A stretch of DNA of 64,000 nt, taken from Bradyrhizobium sp. RP6 (GTDB lineage Bacteria; Pseudomonadota; Alphaproteobacteria; Rhizobiales; Xanthobacteraceae). This document shows, piece after piece, positions 1-8,907 of this stretch. Made by a program: the position numbers and the translations under genes. Location of the stretch: positions 62,001-126,000 of the forward strand of contig NZ_RQIT01000007.1 of NCBI RefSeq assembly GCF_003837805.1, read 5' to 3'. The notes beneath the pieces were generated by a model. The model saw nothing but the letters and a program-made list of their open reading frames with translations, was not told the origin of the DNA and did not search any database. Within the stretch, counting starts at the first letter, position 1. Every line of letters begins with the position of its first letter.

Positions 1-2001
1 GGTGAGGTCCTCCGCCATGCGCTTGGTCAGCACCGTGATCAGCGAGCGATAGCCGGCCTGCGCGGTGGCGCGCACCTCGCCGACGAGATCGTCCACCTGC
101 GTTCGCGCCGGGCGGATGTCGACGGGCGGATCGATCAGCCCGGTCGGGCGAATGACCTGCTCGACGAACACGCCGCCGCTCTCGTTCAGCTCCCAGCTGC
201 CGGGCGTGGCGGAAACGGCGACGGTCTGCGGCCGCATCATGTCCCACTCCTCGAAGCGAAGCGGGCGGTTGTCCATGCAGGAGGGCAGGCGGAAGCCGTA
301 TTCCGCCAGCGTCGCCTTGCGGCGGAAGTCGCCGCGGAACATGGCGCCGATCTGCGGAATGGTGACGTGGCTCTCGTCGGCGAAGATCAGCGCGTTATCG
401 GGGACGTATTCGAACAGCGTCGGCGGCGGCTCGCCGGGGCGGCGTCCCGTGAGATAGCGCGAATAGTTCTCGATGCCGGCGCAGCTGCCCGTCGCCTCCA
501 TCATCTCGAGGTCGAAGGTGGTGCGCTGCTCCAGCCGCTGCGCCTCCAGCAGGCGGCCCTGATCGTGCAACTGGTCGAGCCGCTGCTTCAGCTCCGACTT
601 GATCGACTTGATCGCCTGCACCAGCGTCGGGCGCGGCGTCACATAGTGCGAGTTGGCGTACATCTTGATGAATTCGAGCTCGTCCTGCTTGTGGCCGGTA
701 AGCGGGTCGAACTCCTCGATGGTCTCGATGGTGTCGCCGAACAGGTTCACGCGCCAGGCGCGGTCTTCATAGTGCGCCGGGAAGATGTCGATGACGTCGC
801 CGCGGACACGGAAGGTGCCGCGGGTGAAATCGGCCTGGGTGCGCTTGTATTGCAGCGCGACGAGGTCGGCGATGAGCTGGCGCTGGTCGATGCGCTCGCC
901 CTTCTTCAGGGCGAAGGTCATCGCGGTGTAGGTCTCGACCGAACCGATACCGTAGATACAGGACACCGAGGCGACGATGATGACGTCGTCGCGTTCCAGC
1001 AGCGCGCGCGTCGCCGAGTGGCGCATGCGGTCGATCTGCTCGTTGATCGAGGAATCCTTCTCGATATAAGTGTCGGTGCGGGGGACGTAGGCCTCCGGCT
1101 GGTAATAATCGTAGTACGAGACGAAATACTCGACCGCGTTGTCGGGGAAGAAGTTCTTGAACTCGCCATAGAGCTGGGCGGCGAGCGTCTTGTTCGGCGC
1201 CAGGATCAGGGCCGGGCGCTGCGTCGCCTCGATCACCTTGGCCATGGTGTAGGTCTTGCCTGAGCCGGTGACGCCTAACAGCACCTGCGAACGGTCGTTG
1301 CGGTTGATGCCCTCGACCAGCTCGGCGATCGCGGTCGGCTGGTCGCCCTTGGGCTCGTAGGCCGACTTGATCTCGAAGCGGACGCCGCCCTCGGACTTCT
1401 CCGGGCGCGGCGGCCGGTGCGGCGTCCACACCTGCATGGAGCCGTCGCCCTTGCGAAACTCCGGCCGGCCCTCGCGGATCAGCGACTCCAGCGCATCCGC
1501 GGTCGCCTTGACGCCGAGCGCCTCCATCTTGCTGCGCGGCGGGCGCGCCAATGCCTCGGCATCGTCCTCCTCGGTGGGAAGGCCGAGCTGCCGGGCCAGT
1601 TCCGGATCGAGCGTCGGGATCGTGGCCGCGGTTCCGTAATTGGCCTGCGGCGCTTCCTCCAGGCCAGCAAGCTCACTGGATTGACGGGCGCCCGGCGGCT
1701 GCGGATTGGGCCGCAGCGGCATCGGCCGCGCAGCATCCTGCGGGAACTCCTTCGGCGTCGAGGCCCGCGCGCGGTGCGCGGCGGCCTCGCCCCCGGCGCG
1801 GCGGTCGCGCGAATTGTCCGGCGGCGGCTGCAAGCCAGTCCCCGATCCAAGGCCGGCATCGCCGCGATTGATCGCGGGATTGAGCAGCTCGGCCAGCGCC
1901 GGCCCGATCGGCTGTACATCGGGGCGATGTGCCTTCGAGTTCGGGGCCTTGGTCTTGGGGGATTTGCCGGATTTTTCGGAGGATGCAGGTTTCTTCGCCA
2001 T
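1..2001 (-). CDS. uvrB: Excinuclease ABC subunit B, 3' end outside the window
   Basis: UvrB is the DNA-damage verification helicase of nucleotide excision repair; it is loaded by UvrA and then recruits UvrC. The 667 residues visible contain the [17 protein letters not shown] start of the UvrB core near residue 209, the Walker A segment GVTGSGKT near residue 241, and the [10 protein letters not shown] and [10 protein letters not shown] family motifs. The frame is open to base 1, so the C-terminal helicase part and the UvrC-binding end are missing from the window. About 200 residues rich in Pro, Ala and Lys precede the core that starts near residue 1 in E. coli; such an extension is usual in Bradyrhizobium. 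The start is the ATG that opens the [10 protein letters not shown] sequence; a shorter start inside the extension cannot be excluded. Confidence 0.96.
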   Translation of the reverse strand, partial: MAKKPASSEKSGKSPKTKAPNSKAHRPDVQPIGPALAELLNPAINRGDAGLGSGTGLQPPPDNSRDRRAGGEAAAHRARASTPKEFPQDAARPMPLRPNPQPPGARQSSELAGLEEAPQANYGTAATIPTLDPELARQLGLPTEEDDAEALARPPRSKMEALGVKATADALESLIREGRPEFRKGDGSMQVWTPHRPPRPEKSEGGVRFEIKSAYEPKGDQPTAIAELVEGINRNDRSQVLLGVTGSGKTYTMAKVIEATQRPALILAPNKTLAAQLYGEFKNFFPDNAVEYFVSYYDYYQPEAYVPRTDTYIEKDSSINEQIDRMRHSATRALLERDDVIIVASVSCIYGIGSVETYTAMTFALKKGERIDQRQLIADLVALQYKRTQADFTRGTFRVRGDVIDIFPAHYEDRAWRVNLFGDTIETIEEFDPLTGHKQDELEFIKMYANSHYVTPRPTLVQAIKSIKSELKQRLDQLHDQGRLLEAQRLEQRTTFDLEMMEATGSCAGIENYSRYLTGRRPGEPPPTLFEYVPDNALIFADESHVTIPQIGAMFRGDFRRKATLAEYGFRLPSCMDNRPLRFEEWDMMRPQTVAVSATPGSWELNESGGVFVEQVIRPTGLIDPPVDIRPARTQVDDLVGEVRATAQAGYRSLITVLTKRMAEDLT

Positions 2002-2095
2002 GGGGCGAATATGGGACGAGTCCGCCCCACGATAAAGGGTGAATGCCCGCCGCCATGCGCGCTGCTGACAGCAGGTTGGCAGCAGGCCGGGACCT

Positions 2096-2323
2096 TCACG
2101 CCGCCGGCAGCGGCCCCTCGTCGTTCCCGGGCGCCCGATACGGTTCGAGGATGTCGAGATGGATGCCGCCGCAATCGGTGCAGCGCATGGTCCAGTACTC
2201 GCATCCGGCGCGGCCGTCGATCACGCGGAGCACCGCGAGATCGCCGTCGCATTCCGGGCAGTTGGATAACACCGCGCGGTCGTAGATCCGCGGCCGCGCT
2301 GTGTCGGTTTCGATGATGGACAT
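2096..2323 (-). CDS. Small zinc-ribbon-like protein, function unknown
   Basis: This 75-residue protein begins [12 protein letters not shown] and carries two CxxC pairs, CPEC (about residues 22-25) and CTDC (48-51), with a further Cys at 41. Such spacing is typical of a zinc ribbon that binds one structural zinc ion. The start is set by a G-rich ribosome-binding site directly upstream (GGGGGG about seven bases before ATG); the open frame runs further upstream but without comparable composition. It lies 58 bases behind another small gene on the same strand and may share its transcript. I do not recognise a specific family, and no enzymatic role is implied. Confidence 0.72.
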   Translation of the reverse strand: MSIIETDTARPRIYDRAVLSNCPECDGDLAVLRVIDGRAGCEYWTMRCTDCGGIHLDILEPYRAPGNDEGPLPAA

Positions 2324-2381
2324 GATCGGTGTTCCCCCCCAGCGCCGCCCTGTCTCTGGTCCGCCTGCGGACCCCTTCGCC

Positions 2382-2606
2382 CTATTCGTCCTCGCCCTCG
2401 GCCCGCCGGCGGAAGCGATCGATGTGGTGCTTGGCATCGGCAATCGCGGCATCGCGATCGGGCCAGGCGAAGCCGACTTCCATGGCAGGAAACAGCACGC
2501 CGTCGATGGCCACCGGGCTGAAATCGGCCCGGCGGATCCGCGCGTGCCACAGCCCCTTGCCAGCTTCGAAGGATTCGATGTCAAAGCCGTCGTAAAGGGT
2601 CGTCAT
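2382..2606 (-). CDS. Conserved small hypothetical protein
   Basis: This is a 74-residue soluble protein starting MTTLYDGFDIES and ending in a charged tail (HIDRFRRRAEGEDE). It has no signal peptide, membrane segment or cysteine motif. The composition and the tidy start, with a GTGGGA-like ribosome-binding site, argue for a real gene. It precedes the zinc-ribbon gene on the same strand by 58 bases. The middle part (AIDGVLFPAMEVGFAWPDRD) looks like a compact alpha/beta fold, but I cannot name a family. Confidence 0.62.
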   Translation of the reverse strand: MTTLYDGFDIESFEAGKGLWHARIRRADFSPVAIDGVLFPAMEVGFAWPDRDAAIADAKHHIDRFRRRAEGEDE

Positions 2607-2721
2607 GAGTGTAGGTCCCACTTTTCTTCTCGGAGGGTCAGGGGACCACATTTGCGGAATTCAGGATGTGAAGCCGTTCACAAGCGGAGCGGCTTTTTTG
2701 CCCAAGCCTATCGAAGAGGCT

Positions 2722-3708
2722 TCAGTTCCGTGCGCCGGCCCGGCCGATCCGCCGCGGGCGGGCGGCGGGTTCCGACGCCGCACGCATGATCCAGCGGCGG
2801 AAGGCGGCAAAGTCGCGCTGCTCGGTCTGAAAGCTGCGATAGAGCAGGTACCAGCGCATGCCCTTGGGCACCGAGAGGTCGAATGGTGCCACCAGCCGGC
2901 CGGCCGCGAGATCGTCGTCGATATAGGGGCGGATGCCCATGGCGATGCCGAGCCCGTCGGCAGCGGCCTGGAGCGCCTGGCCGTAGAACTGGAACTCGGG
3001 CCCACGCGCGTTGATCCGCGCAACGCCCGCGGCCTTCAGCCAGATCGGCCAGTCCTCGGCTGAGTGCGCGACGCGGATCAGGCTTGGCCCCTTCAGGTCG
3101 GCCGGGCGTTTCAGGCCGCCCGCGAGGCGGGGCACGCAGACGGGAGTGAGGTCGCCTGCGAACAGCGGCTCGGCGACGAGGCCGGGCCAGTCGCCGGTGC
3201 CGAGCTTGATGCCGCAGCTCCAGTCCTCGCCGAACGGCACCGCCGCGCCGCCGGTGGTGAAGCGCACCTCGATGTCGGGTTCCTCGCTGCGAAACTCCGA
3301 CAGGCGCGGGATCAGCCAGCGCATCGCAAAGGTGTGGCCGACGCCGATGGTGAGCACGCGGACGCTTGCAGGCGCCGTCACCTGCGCAGTGAGGCTCGCC
3401 AGCGCATCGAAGATCGGGGTCAGCCCGCTTTGATAGGCGCGGCCGGCCTGCGTCAGCACCAGGCGATTGGCCTTGCGCTCGAACAACGCGACGCCGAGCC
3501 GCTCTTCGAGCAGATGGACCATGCGGCTGACAGCGGCCGCCGACACGCTCAGCTCCAGTCCGGCCGCAGCAAAGCTGCCGGTCCGCGCCGCCGCTTCGAA
3601 CGCCTTGATGCCGTTGAGAAACAGCAGCCGCCGCAAATGTCCGACCCTCAGGAAAGCTGATGCCAGGGCAAGATAACTCAGTTTGCGGAGAAGGGGCAAG
3701 CGAGGCAC
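2722..3708 (-). CDS. LysR-family transcriptional regulator (GcvA-like)
   Basis: This is a LysR-type regulator with an N-terminal winged helix-turn-helix (FLNGIKAFEAAARTGSFAAAGLELSVSAAAVSRMV) and a C-terminal periplasmic-binding-protein-like effector domain. The GIKAFEAAARTGSF opening is typical of the GcvA/AmpR-like subgroup. The open frame extends far upstream without coding character. No ATG lies close to the HTH, so I choose the GTG at 3708, which has AAGG five bases before it, giving 328 residues. The gene is divergent from the TauE/SafE exporter and the two starts are about 50 bases apart, so it probably regulates that exporter and itself. The effector is unknown. Confidence 0.85.
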   Translation of the reverse strand: MPRLPLLRKLSYLALASAFLRVGHLRRLLFLNGIKAFEAAARTGSFAAAGLELSVSAAAVSRMVHLLEERLGVALFERKANRLVLTQAGRAYQSGLTPIFDALASLTAQVTAPASVRVLTIGVGHTFAMRWLIPRLSEFRSEEPDIEVRFTTGGAAVPFGEDWSCGIKLGTGDWPGLVAEPLFAGDLTPVCVPRLAGGLKRPADLKGPSLIRVAHSAEDWPIWLKAAGVARINARGPEFQFYGQALQAAADGLGIAMGIRPYIDDDLAAGRLVAPFDLSVPKGMRWYLLYRSFQTEQRDFAAFRRWIMRAASEPAARPRRIGRAGARN

Positions 3709-3759
3709 GTTCACCTTAGCGGCCTGCGTCCCTGACCCGAGAACCTGGAGATCCTGCGC

Positions 3760-4539
3760 GTGACGCCCCTCATGATCGCTGCCCTCGGATTGCTGATGGT
3801 CGCCACCGCATTCCTGTCGGGACTGTTCGGCATGGCGGGCGGGCTGATCCTGATCGGCGTGCTGCTGGCCCTGATGCCTTTGCCGACCGCGATGGTGCTG
3901 CATGCGATCACGCAGATGGCCTCGAACGGATGGCGCGCGTTCCTGTGGCGGGCGCATATCCGCTGGCGACCGGTCGCGAATTATCTGGTCGGCTGCGCGG
4001 TCGCGCTCGCAGCATGGTCACTCACCCGCTACGTGCCGGACAAGCCGGTCGCGCTGCTGATGCTGGGCGCCACGCCGTTCATGGCGCGGCTGCTTCCCGC
4101 GAACGTCAAGCCCGATCCGGACCGTCTCTGGCAGGGCACGGTCTATGGCACGATCTGCATGGGTCTGATGCTGATGACCGGCGTCTCCGGCCCGCTGCTC
4201 GACACCTTCTTCCTCGGCGGCAATTTCGGCCGGCGCGAGAAGGTCGCGACGAAGGCGATGTGCCAGCTCGTCAGCCATTTCACCAAGCTGGTCTATTTCG
4301 GCGGCATCATCGACCAGGCTGCGAGCCTCGATCCCGTGCTCGCCGGCGTTGCGATTGCGGCCTCGATGCTCGGCACCACGCTGGCGCGGCGCATTCTCGA
4401 AGCCATGACCGACCAGCAATTCGTCACCTGGTCGAACCAGCTGATCACCACCATCGCCTGCTACTACATCGCCTATGGCGGTTGGCTCCTGGTTCGTACC
4501 CCGGTGCTGGCCGCCTTCGACAAGGGAGGTTTGCAATGA
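3760..4539 (+). CDS. TauE/SafE-family anion exporter
   Basis: This is a 259-residue integral inner-membrane protein with seven to eight predicted hydrophobic spans and glycine-rich segments (FLSGLFGMAGGLILIGVLL near the N terminus). These are characteristic of the TauE/SafE family, whose members export sulfite, sulfoacetate or related organic anions. It starts at a GTG with GGAG nine bases upstream. Its stop overlaps the start of the next small gene (ATGA), so the two are translationally coupled. The divergent LysR gene is the likely regulator. The exact substrate cannot be read from the sequence. Confidence 0.85.
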   Translation: MTPLMIAALGLLMVATAFLSGLFGMAGGLILIGVLLALMPLPTAMVLHAITQMASNGWRAFLWRAHIRWRPVANYLVGCAVALAAWSLTRYVPDKPVALLMLGATPFMARLLPANVKPDPDRLWQGTVYGTICMGLMLMTGVSGPLLDTFFLGGNFGRREKVATKAMCQLVSHFTKLVYFGGIIDQAASLDPVLAGVAIAASMLGTTLARRILEAMTDQQFVTWSNQLITTIACYYIAYGGWLLVRTPVLAAFDKGGLQ

Positions 4540-4766
4540 GCGAGACGGCCGATCCGCTGGTGCTGGACTTCGTCGAATGGGTCGCGCGCGAGCCGCGCGC
4601 CTATGCCGAGGTGATCGCGACCTGGAAGACCTCGTGCCCGCGCCTCACCGTCTGGGAGGACGCCGCGGACCGTGGCTACGTCGCGCGCGAAACGCTGCCC
4701 GGAATGGGGCTGATCATCGCGGTGACGGAGGATGGCGAGAGGCTGTTGCGCACGAACGGGCGGTGA
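4536..4766 (+). CDS. Small conserved hypothetical protein coupled to the TauE-like exporter
   Basis: This is a 76-residue soluble protein (MSETADPLVLDFVEWVAREPRA...). Its ATG lies inside the stop of the exporter gene, and GGGAGG sits six bases before it, so translation is probably coupled. The C-terminal part (GYVARETLPGMGLIIAVTEDGERLLRTNGR) resembles small winged-helix or beta-sheet add-on proteins seen in rhizobial genomes. There is no catalytic motif. Its position suggests a function connected to the exporter, but that is inference only. Confidence 0.7.
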   Translation: MSETADPLVLDFVEWVAREPRAYAEVIATWKTSCPRLTVWEDAADRGYVARETLPGMGLIIAVTEDGERLLRTNGR

Positions 4767-4779
4767 CGGTCTCCACAAC

Positions 4780-4860
4780 GTCATTGCGAGCGCAAGCGAA
4801 GCAATCCAGAATGTCTCCGCGGCGGCAGTGTGGATTGCTTCGCTGCGCTCGCAATGACGG
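4780..4860. repeat. Intergenic palindromic repeat (GTCATTGCGAG family)
   Basis: An imperfect inverted repeat: GTCATTGCGAGCG...GAAGCAATCCA on the left arm, and TGGATTGCTTCG...CGCAATGACGG on the right, with a short loop. A diverged copy with the same arms occurs near 17947-18010. It could form a long hairpin in RNA between the small gene and the GST gene. Confidence 0.85.
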
Positions 4861-4878
4861 AGCATGAGGAGGCCGCGA

Positions 4879-5580
4879 ATGATGTCACTCAAACTCTACG
4901 AACTCGTCGGCATCGATGCCTCTCGTCCGTTCAGCCCGTATTGCTGGCGCACGCGGATGGCGCTGGCGCACAAGGGGCTGGCGGCGGAATCGCTGCCCTG
5001 GCGCTTCACCGAGAAGAGCACGCTTGCGCCGCACGGCTCGGATAAGGTTCCGGTGCTGTTGCACGACGACAAGGCGGTGGTCGATTCCTGGACCATCGCG
5101 AATTATCTGGAAGACAATTTTCCGGATCGTCCGTCGCTGTTCGGCGGCGAGGGCGGCCGCGCCATGGCGCGCATGATCAATGCGTGGGGCGACATCGCCA
5201 TCGTGGGCGGCATCTTTCCGCTCATCATCGCCGACATCCCGAAGAATCTGAATGAGGTCGATGCCGCCTATTTCCGCAAGTCGCGCGAGGCGCGCTTCGG
5301 CGGCAAGAGCCTGGAAGAGGTCATGGCGAGCCGCGACACCGGCGTGGTCGCGTTCCGCAAGTCGCTGGAGGTGATGCGCCAGACACTGAAGAAGCAGCCC
5401 TATATCGGTGGCAATGCACCGAACTACGCGGACTACATCGTGTTCGGCGGTTTTCAATGGGCGCGCGTGGTCAGCCCGTTCAAGCTGCTGGAGGCGGACG
5501 ATCCGGTCTATGCCTGGCGCGAAAGACTGCTGGATGCGTTCGACGGCATGGCGCGGACATCGCCGGGACATCGCGTTTAG
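4879..5580 (+). CDS. Glutathione S-transferase family protein (beta-etherase-like N-terminus)
   Basis: This is a 233-residue cytosolic GST-fold protein. The thioredoxin-like N-terminal domain contains the segment FSPYCWRTRMALAHKGL, close to that of LigE/LigF-type beta-etherases and related rhizobial GSTs, followed by VPVLLHDDKAVVDSW, with the cis-Pro that contacts glutathione. The C-terminal helical domain follows from about residue 95. An ATG 15 bases upstream is in frame, but it overlaps the AGGAGG ribosome-binding site that is ideally placed for 4879, so 4879 is preferred. Its substrate is unknown; activity on an aromatic ether is only a family possibility. Confidence 0.87.
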   Translation: MMSLKLYELVGIDASRPFSPYCWRTRMALAHKGLAAESLPWRFTEKSTLAPHGSDKVPVLLHDDKAVVDSWTIANYLEDNFPDRPSLFGGEGGRAMARMINAWGDIAIVGGIFPLIIADIPKNLNEVDAAYFRKSREARFGGKSLEEVMASRDTGVVAFRKSLEVMRQTLKKQPYIGGNAPNYADYIVFGGFQWARVVSPFKLLEADDPVYAWRERLLDAFDGMARTSPGHRV

Positions 5581-5584
5581 CCTT

Positions 5585-5670
5585 CGTAGCCCGGATGGAG
5601 CGCAAGCGAAATCCGGGTCGGCGCCCGCGGAACGAATCTCGGATTACGCTTGCGCTCCATCCGGGCTACG
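5585..5670. repeat. Intergenic palindromic repeat (CGTAGCCCGGATGGAGCG family)
   Basis: Inverted repeat with arms CGTAGCCCGGATGGAGCGCA and TGCGCTCCATCCGGGCTACG, an almost perfect 20-base match around a central 40-base region. It lies directly after the GST stop and its right arm overlaps the last codons of the Cys-rich CWC gene, so it may act as a terminator for both converging genes. Confidence 0.9.
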
Positions 5671-5853
5671 CGCCGCCGCTTTCCTTAAACACTCCCGGCA
5701 CAAGCAATCCTCGCCCTCGAGCGGCATCGGCAGCTTTGCCGTCTCCTCCGCGCACCAGCAGCTTCCCGAGAGGTCGCAGCCGAACTCGGTGCCGCAGCGG
5801 GAGCAGGCGAGGCGGCGTGGTTCCTGCAACGCGGATTCTTTCGGATTTGTCAT
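5644..5853 (-). CDS. Cysteine-rich CWC-family small protein
   Basis: This is a 69-residue protein with eight cysteines arranged CSRCG...FGCDL...GSCWCAEE...CLCRECL, the pattern of the cysteine-rich CWC family of small, probably metal-binding proteins. The Cys-Trp-Cys triplet that gives the family its name is visible at about residues 32-34. The C-terminal AARSPDGAQA is encoded by the neighbouring palindromic repeat, so the repeat appears to have replaced the original 3' end. Function is unknown. Confidence 0.75.
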   Translation of the reverse strand: MTNPKESALQEPRRLACSRCGTEFGCDLSGSCWCAEETAKLPMPLEGEDCLCRECLRKAAARSPDGAQA

Positions 5854-5969
5854 GATCTACGCCGAAGCTTCGCCGTCATTTTCATGTCGGGTTCATCTGT
5901 CGCTGCGGTATATTACGCGCCGCGCACGCATCAGGAAAGCGGCTCCAACGCGCGAAGGACACATCACCG

Positions 5970-7514
5970 ATGGCCCGCGATTCGCAAGCCGCCCTCGTCG
6001 CGCTCAACCGCTTTGGCTTCGGCGCCCGCGGCGGAGCGTCGGGCGATCTCGTCAACGCAGCATCCGACCCGCGGGGCTTCGTGAAGGCGGAGCTCGCGCG
6101 TGCCAACGGCATGCTGCTGGAAGCGCCGGGACTGCAATCGACGCCGCAACTCGGGCAGGCCGTCTTTGCCTATCAGGACGAGGTCAGACGGGCGCGCGAG
6201 GCAGCGAAGGCCGCCGCGCCCGCTGAGACGCCGTCGCCCGCGCCGACCGAACCGAACGCCGGGCTCCGCCGCAATCCCTCGCTGAACGCGACGGCGACCG
6301 CGGGCCAGATGGCGGAGGCGAAGCCTGCGGACAATGGGACAAAGCCGGACGCCATGCAGCCCAACGCGGCAGCACCGACGGCGGCAAAGCCGGCGCCGCT
6401 CAACGTGATTCAAAAGACGTTTCGTGCGGAAGCGCTGGCTCGGCTGCAGCGCGCGACGCTTGCCGAGTGCGGCTTCACCGAGCGCCTCGTCGCGTTCTGG
6501 TCCAACCATTTCTGCATCTCCGCCAGCAAGGGCGAACTGGCGCGGATCTGGGCCGGTGCATTCGAGCGCGAGGCAATCCGGCCGCACGTGCTCGGGCGCT
6601 TCGCCGACATGCTCAATTCGGTCGAGCAGCACCCGGCGATGCTGTTCTTTCTCGACAACCAGCAATCGCTCGGTCCGGATTCGCGCGCCGGGCAAAACCG
6701 CAAGCGCGGGCTGAACGAAAATCTCGCGCGCGAGATCATGGAGTTGCATACGCTCGGCGTCGGCGGCGGCTACACGCAAGGCGACGTCACCTCGCTCGCG
6801 CGCATCATCACGGGGTGGACCTTTGCCGGCCGGCAGGGGCAGTTGGGGTCACCCGGCTCCTTCGTCTTCAACGCCAATGCGCATCAGCCCGGGCCGCAAG
6901 TCCTGCTCGGCAAGACCTACGAGGCCACCGGGCGCGCACAGGGCGAAGCCGCGCTCGCCGACCTCGCGCGGCATCCGTCGACCGCGAATTTCATCGCCAC
7001 CAAATTCGTCCGTCACTTCGTCGCAGATGATCCGCCGCCGGCGCTCGTTGCGCGCCTGCGCGACGTCTTCGTCAAGACCGACGGCGATCTCAAGGCGCTT
7101 GCCATGGCGCTGGTCGATTCCGACGAAGCGTGGAAGGCGCCGCTGACCAAGATGCGCTCGCCTTACGATTTCCTGGTCGCGAGCGGCCGGCTGCTCGCGC
7201 AGGTGCCGGAGGATCCGAGCCGCTATCTCAACGGCCTCAACCTGCTCGGTCAGCCGCTATGGTCGCCGCCCGGCCCCAATGGTTTTCCCGACACCAATGC
7301 CGCCTGGGCCGCGCCCGAAGGCATCAAGCTCAGGCTGGACATCGCGGCGCAGATCGGCGCGCGGCTCGGCAACAACGTCGATCCGCGCGACTTGCTGGAA
7401 TTTGCCGCTGCCGACGCGGCCTCGATCGAAACGCGTAAAACCATCGAGCGCGCGGAGTCGCGACAACAGGCGCTGGCGCTGCTGTTGATGTCGCCGGAAA
7501 TGCAGAGGAGATGA
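5970..7514 (+). CDS. DUF1800 family protein
   Basis: This is a 514-residue protein of the DUF1800 family, recognised by ALNRFGFGARGG at the N-terminus, RLVAFWSNHFCIS, the signature NENLAREIMELHTLGV, and GWTFAG. A Pro/Ala-rich low-complexity linker occupies about residues 70-145. No cleavable signal peptide is evident. The gene is immediately followed by a DUF1501 protein, the usual partner across bacteria, and the two probably act on the same secreted or envelope target; the molecular function of the pair is not established. Confidence 0.9.
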   Translation: MARDSQAALVALNRFGFGARGGASGDLVNAASDPRGFVKAELARANGMLLEAPGLQSTPQLGQAVFAYQDEVRRAREAAKAAAPAETPSPAPTEPNAGLRRNPSLNATATAGQMAEAKPADNGTKPDAMQPNAAAPTAAKPAPLNVIQKTFRAEALARLQRATLAECGFTERLVAFWSNHFCISASKGELARIWAGAFEREAIRPHVLGRFADMLNSVEQHPAMLFFLDNQQSLGPDSRAGQNRKRGLNENLAREIMELHTLGVGGGYTQGDVTSLARIITGWTFAGRQGQLGSPGSFVFNANAHQPGPQVLLGKTYEATGRAQGEAALADLARHPSTANFIATKFVRHFVADDPPPALVARLRDVFVKTDGDLKALAMALVDSDEAWKAPLTKMRSPYDFLVASGRLLAQVPEDPSRYLNGLNLLGQPLWSPPGPNGFPDTNAAWAAPEGIKLRLDIAAQIGARLGNNVDPRDLLEFAAADAASIETRKTIERAESRQQALALLLMSPEMQRR

Positions 7515-7516
7515 GG

Positions 7517-8734
7517 ATGATCGACTGCGTCGAGAACCGCCTCCTCACCTCGCGCCGCGGCCTCTTGCTTGGCGGCGCTTCCTTTGCAGCCTGGGCTTAC
7601 CTGCCGAAATTCGCCCGCGCCGCCGATCGGCACGATCCGCGCTTGATCGTGGTGATCCTGCGCGGCGCGCTCGACGGTCTCTCGACCGTCGGGCCGATCG
7701 GCGACCCCGACTATGCCGGCCTGCACGGCTCGATCGCGCTCACCGCGGATGGTGCGCATCCCGCGATCATGCTCGATTCCTTCTTCGCGCTGCATCCGGC
7801 GATGCCGGAATTTGCGCGCATGTATCGCGACAGGCACGCGGCAGTGATCCATGCGGTGGCGACGCCTTATCGCGACCGCTCGCATTTCGACGGCCAGGAC
7901 GTGCTCGAAAGCGGCTATGCCGGACCGGGCCGCGTGCAGTCCGGCTGGCTCAACCGCGCGCTTGAAGCGCTGCCGCGCGGCGAACGCGTGTCGAGCGGTC
8001 TCGCCGTCGGGCCGACCACGCCGCTGGTGCTGCGCGGCAATGCGCCGACCGTCGGCTGGGCGCCCGTGGCGCTGCCGCAGGCGGATGACGACACCGCGAT
8101 GCGCCTCGTCGAGCTCTACCGTCACCGCGATCCCACGCTGGCCTCGGCGTTGTCGCAAGGCCTCCAGCTCGACAAGGTCGCGGCCGGCGAAGATATGAAG
8201 GCGAAGCGCGGCAACGCCGTCGCGCAGATGCGGCAGGTCGCGCGCGGCGCCGCAAAGCTGATGGCGGCCGACGACGGCCCGCGCATCGCCGCGCTCGCCT
8301 TCGACGGCTGGGACACGCATGCCAATGAAGGTGGCCCTGTGGGGCGTCTCGCCTTCCTGCTCGGCGGCCTCGACGGCGCGCTCGCCGAGTTCGAAAGCAG
8401 CCTGGGAGATCGCTGGCGCGACACCGTCGTCGTCGTCGCCACGGAGTTCGGCCGCACCGCGCGCATCAACGGCACCGAGGGCACCGATCACGGCACGGGA
8501 ACGATCGCGCTGCTCGCCGGCGGCGCGGTGAAAGGCGGCCGCGTCATCGCCGACTGGCCCGGCCTCAAGCTCGCCGACCTCCACGAGGCCCGCGACCTCA
8601 AGCCGACGACTGACCTGCGCTCCGTGATGAAGGGCGTGCTGCAGGACCAGTTCGGCCTGTCCGATCGCGTGCTGGCAGAGACCGTGTTTCCCGACAGCGC
8701 AAGCGCAAGGCCGATGAAGGGATTGGTGACTTAG
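7517..8734 (+). CDS. DUF1501 family protein, Tat-exported
   Basis: This is a 405-residue DUF1501 protein of the sulfatase/alkaline-phosphatase-like fold. Near the N terminus, SRRGLLLGGASFAAW (about residues 12-26) is a twin-arginine signal followed by a hydrophobic stretch and AFAR..A, pointing to export of a folded protein to the periplasm. Later motifs are FDGWDTHANEG and EFGRTARINGTEGTDHGTG, both typical of the family and rich in potential metal ligands. GAGGAG lies six bases before the ATG at 7517; an ATG at 7511 overlaps the upstream stop but has no spacing to that site. It is coupled with DUF1800. Confidence 0.9.
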   Translation: MIDCVENRLLTSRRGLLLGGASFAAWAYLPKFARAADRHDPRLIVVILRGALDGLSTVGPIGDPDYAGLHGSIALTADGAHPAIMLDSFFALHPAMPEFARMYRDRHAAVIHAVATPYRDRSHFDGQDVLESGYAGPGRVQSGWLNRALEALPRGERVSSGLAVGPTTPLVLRGNAPTVGWAPVALPQADDDTAMRLVELYRHRDPTLASALSQGLQLDKVAAGEDMKAKRGNAVAQMRQVARGAAKLMAADDGPRIAALAFDGWDTHANEGGPVGRLAFLLGGLDGALAEFESSLGDRWRDTVVVVATEFGRTARINGTEGTDHGTGTIALLAGGAVKGGRVIADWPGLKLADLHEARDLKPTTDLRSVMKGVLQDQFGLSDRVLAETVFPDSASARPMKGLVT

Positions 8735-8736
8735 GC

Positions 8737-8878
8737 CGTCATTCGGGGCGCGCGTCTTGTCGGCCGAAGCTCGAAGAGCGAAGGCGGAAGCGCGAACCCG
8801 GAATCCATCCATCGACTTGCTCCGTGACGGAAGGGATTTCGGGCCTGCGCCTTGCGGCGCATCCCGGAATGACGACAT
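8737..8878. repeat. Intergenic palindromic repeat (GTCATTCCGGG family)
   Basis: Starts CGTCATTCGGGGCGCG and ends CGCATCCCGGAATGACGAC, with GAACCCGGAATCC and GGGATTTCGGGC between. The outer arms are inverted copies of each other. A shorter member of the same family lies at 33239-33321. Confidence 0.8.
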
Positions 8879-8907
8879 GATGGGCCGAGCATCAGGAGAG
8901 ATCACCC

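Noticed and set aside
367..1263. Long plus-strand frame of 298 codons opposite uvrB
   Set aside because: It is the antisense shadow of uvrB: composition follows the codon structure of the minus strand and there is no domain or ribosome-binding site.
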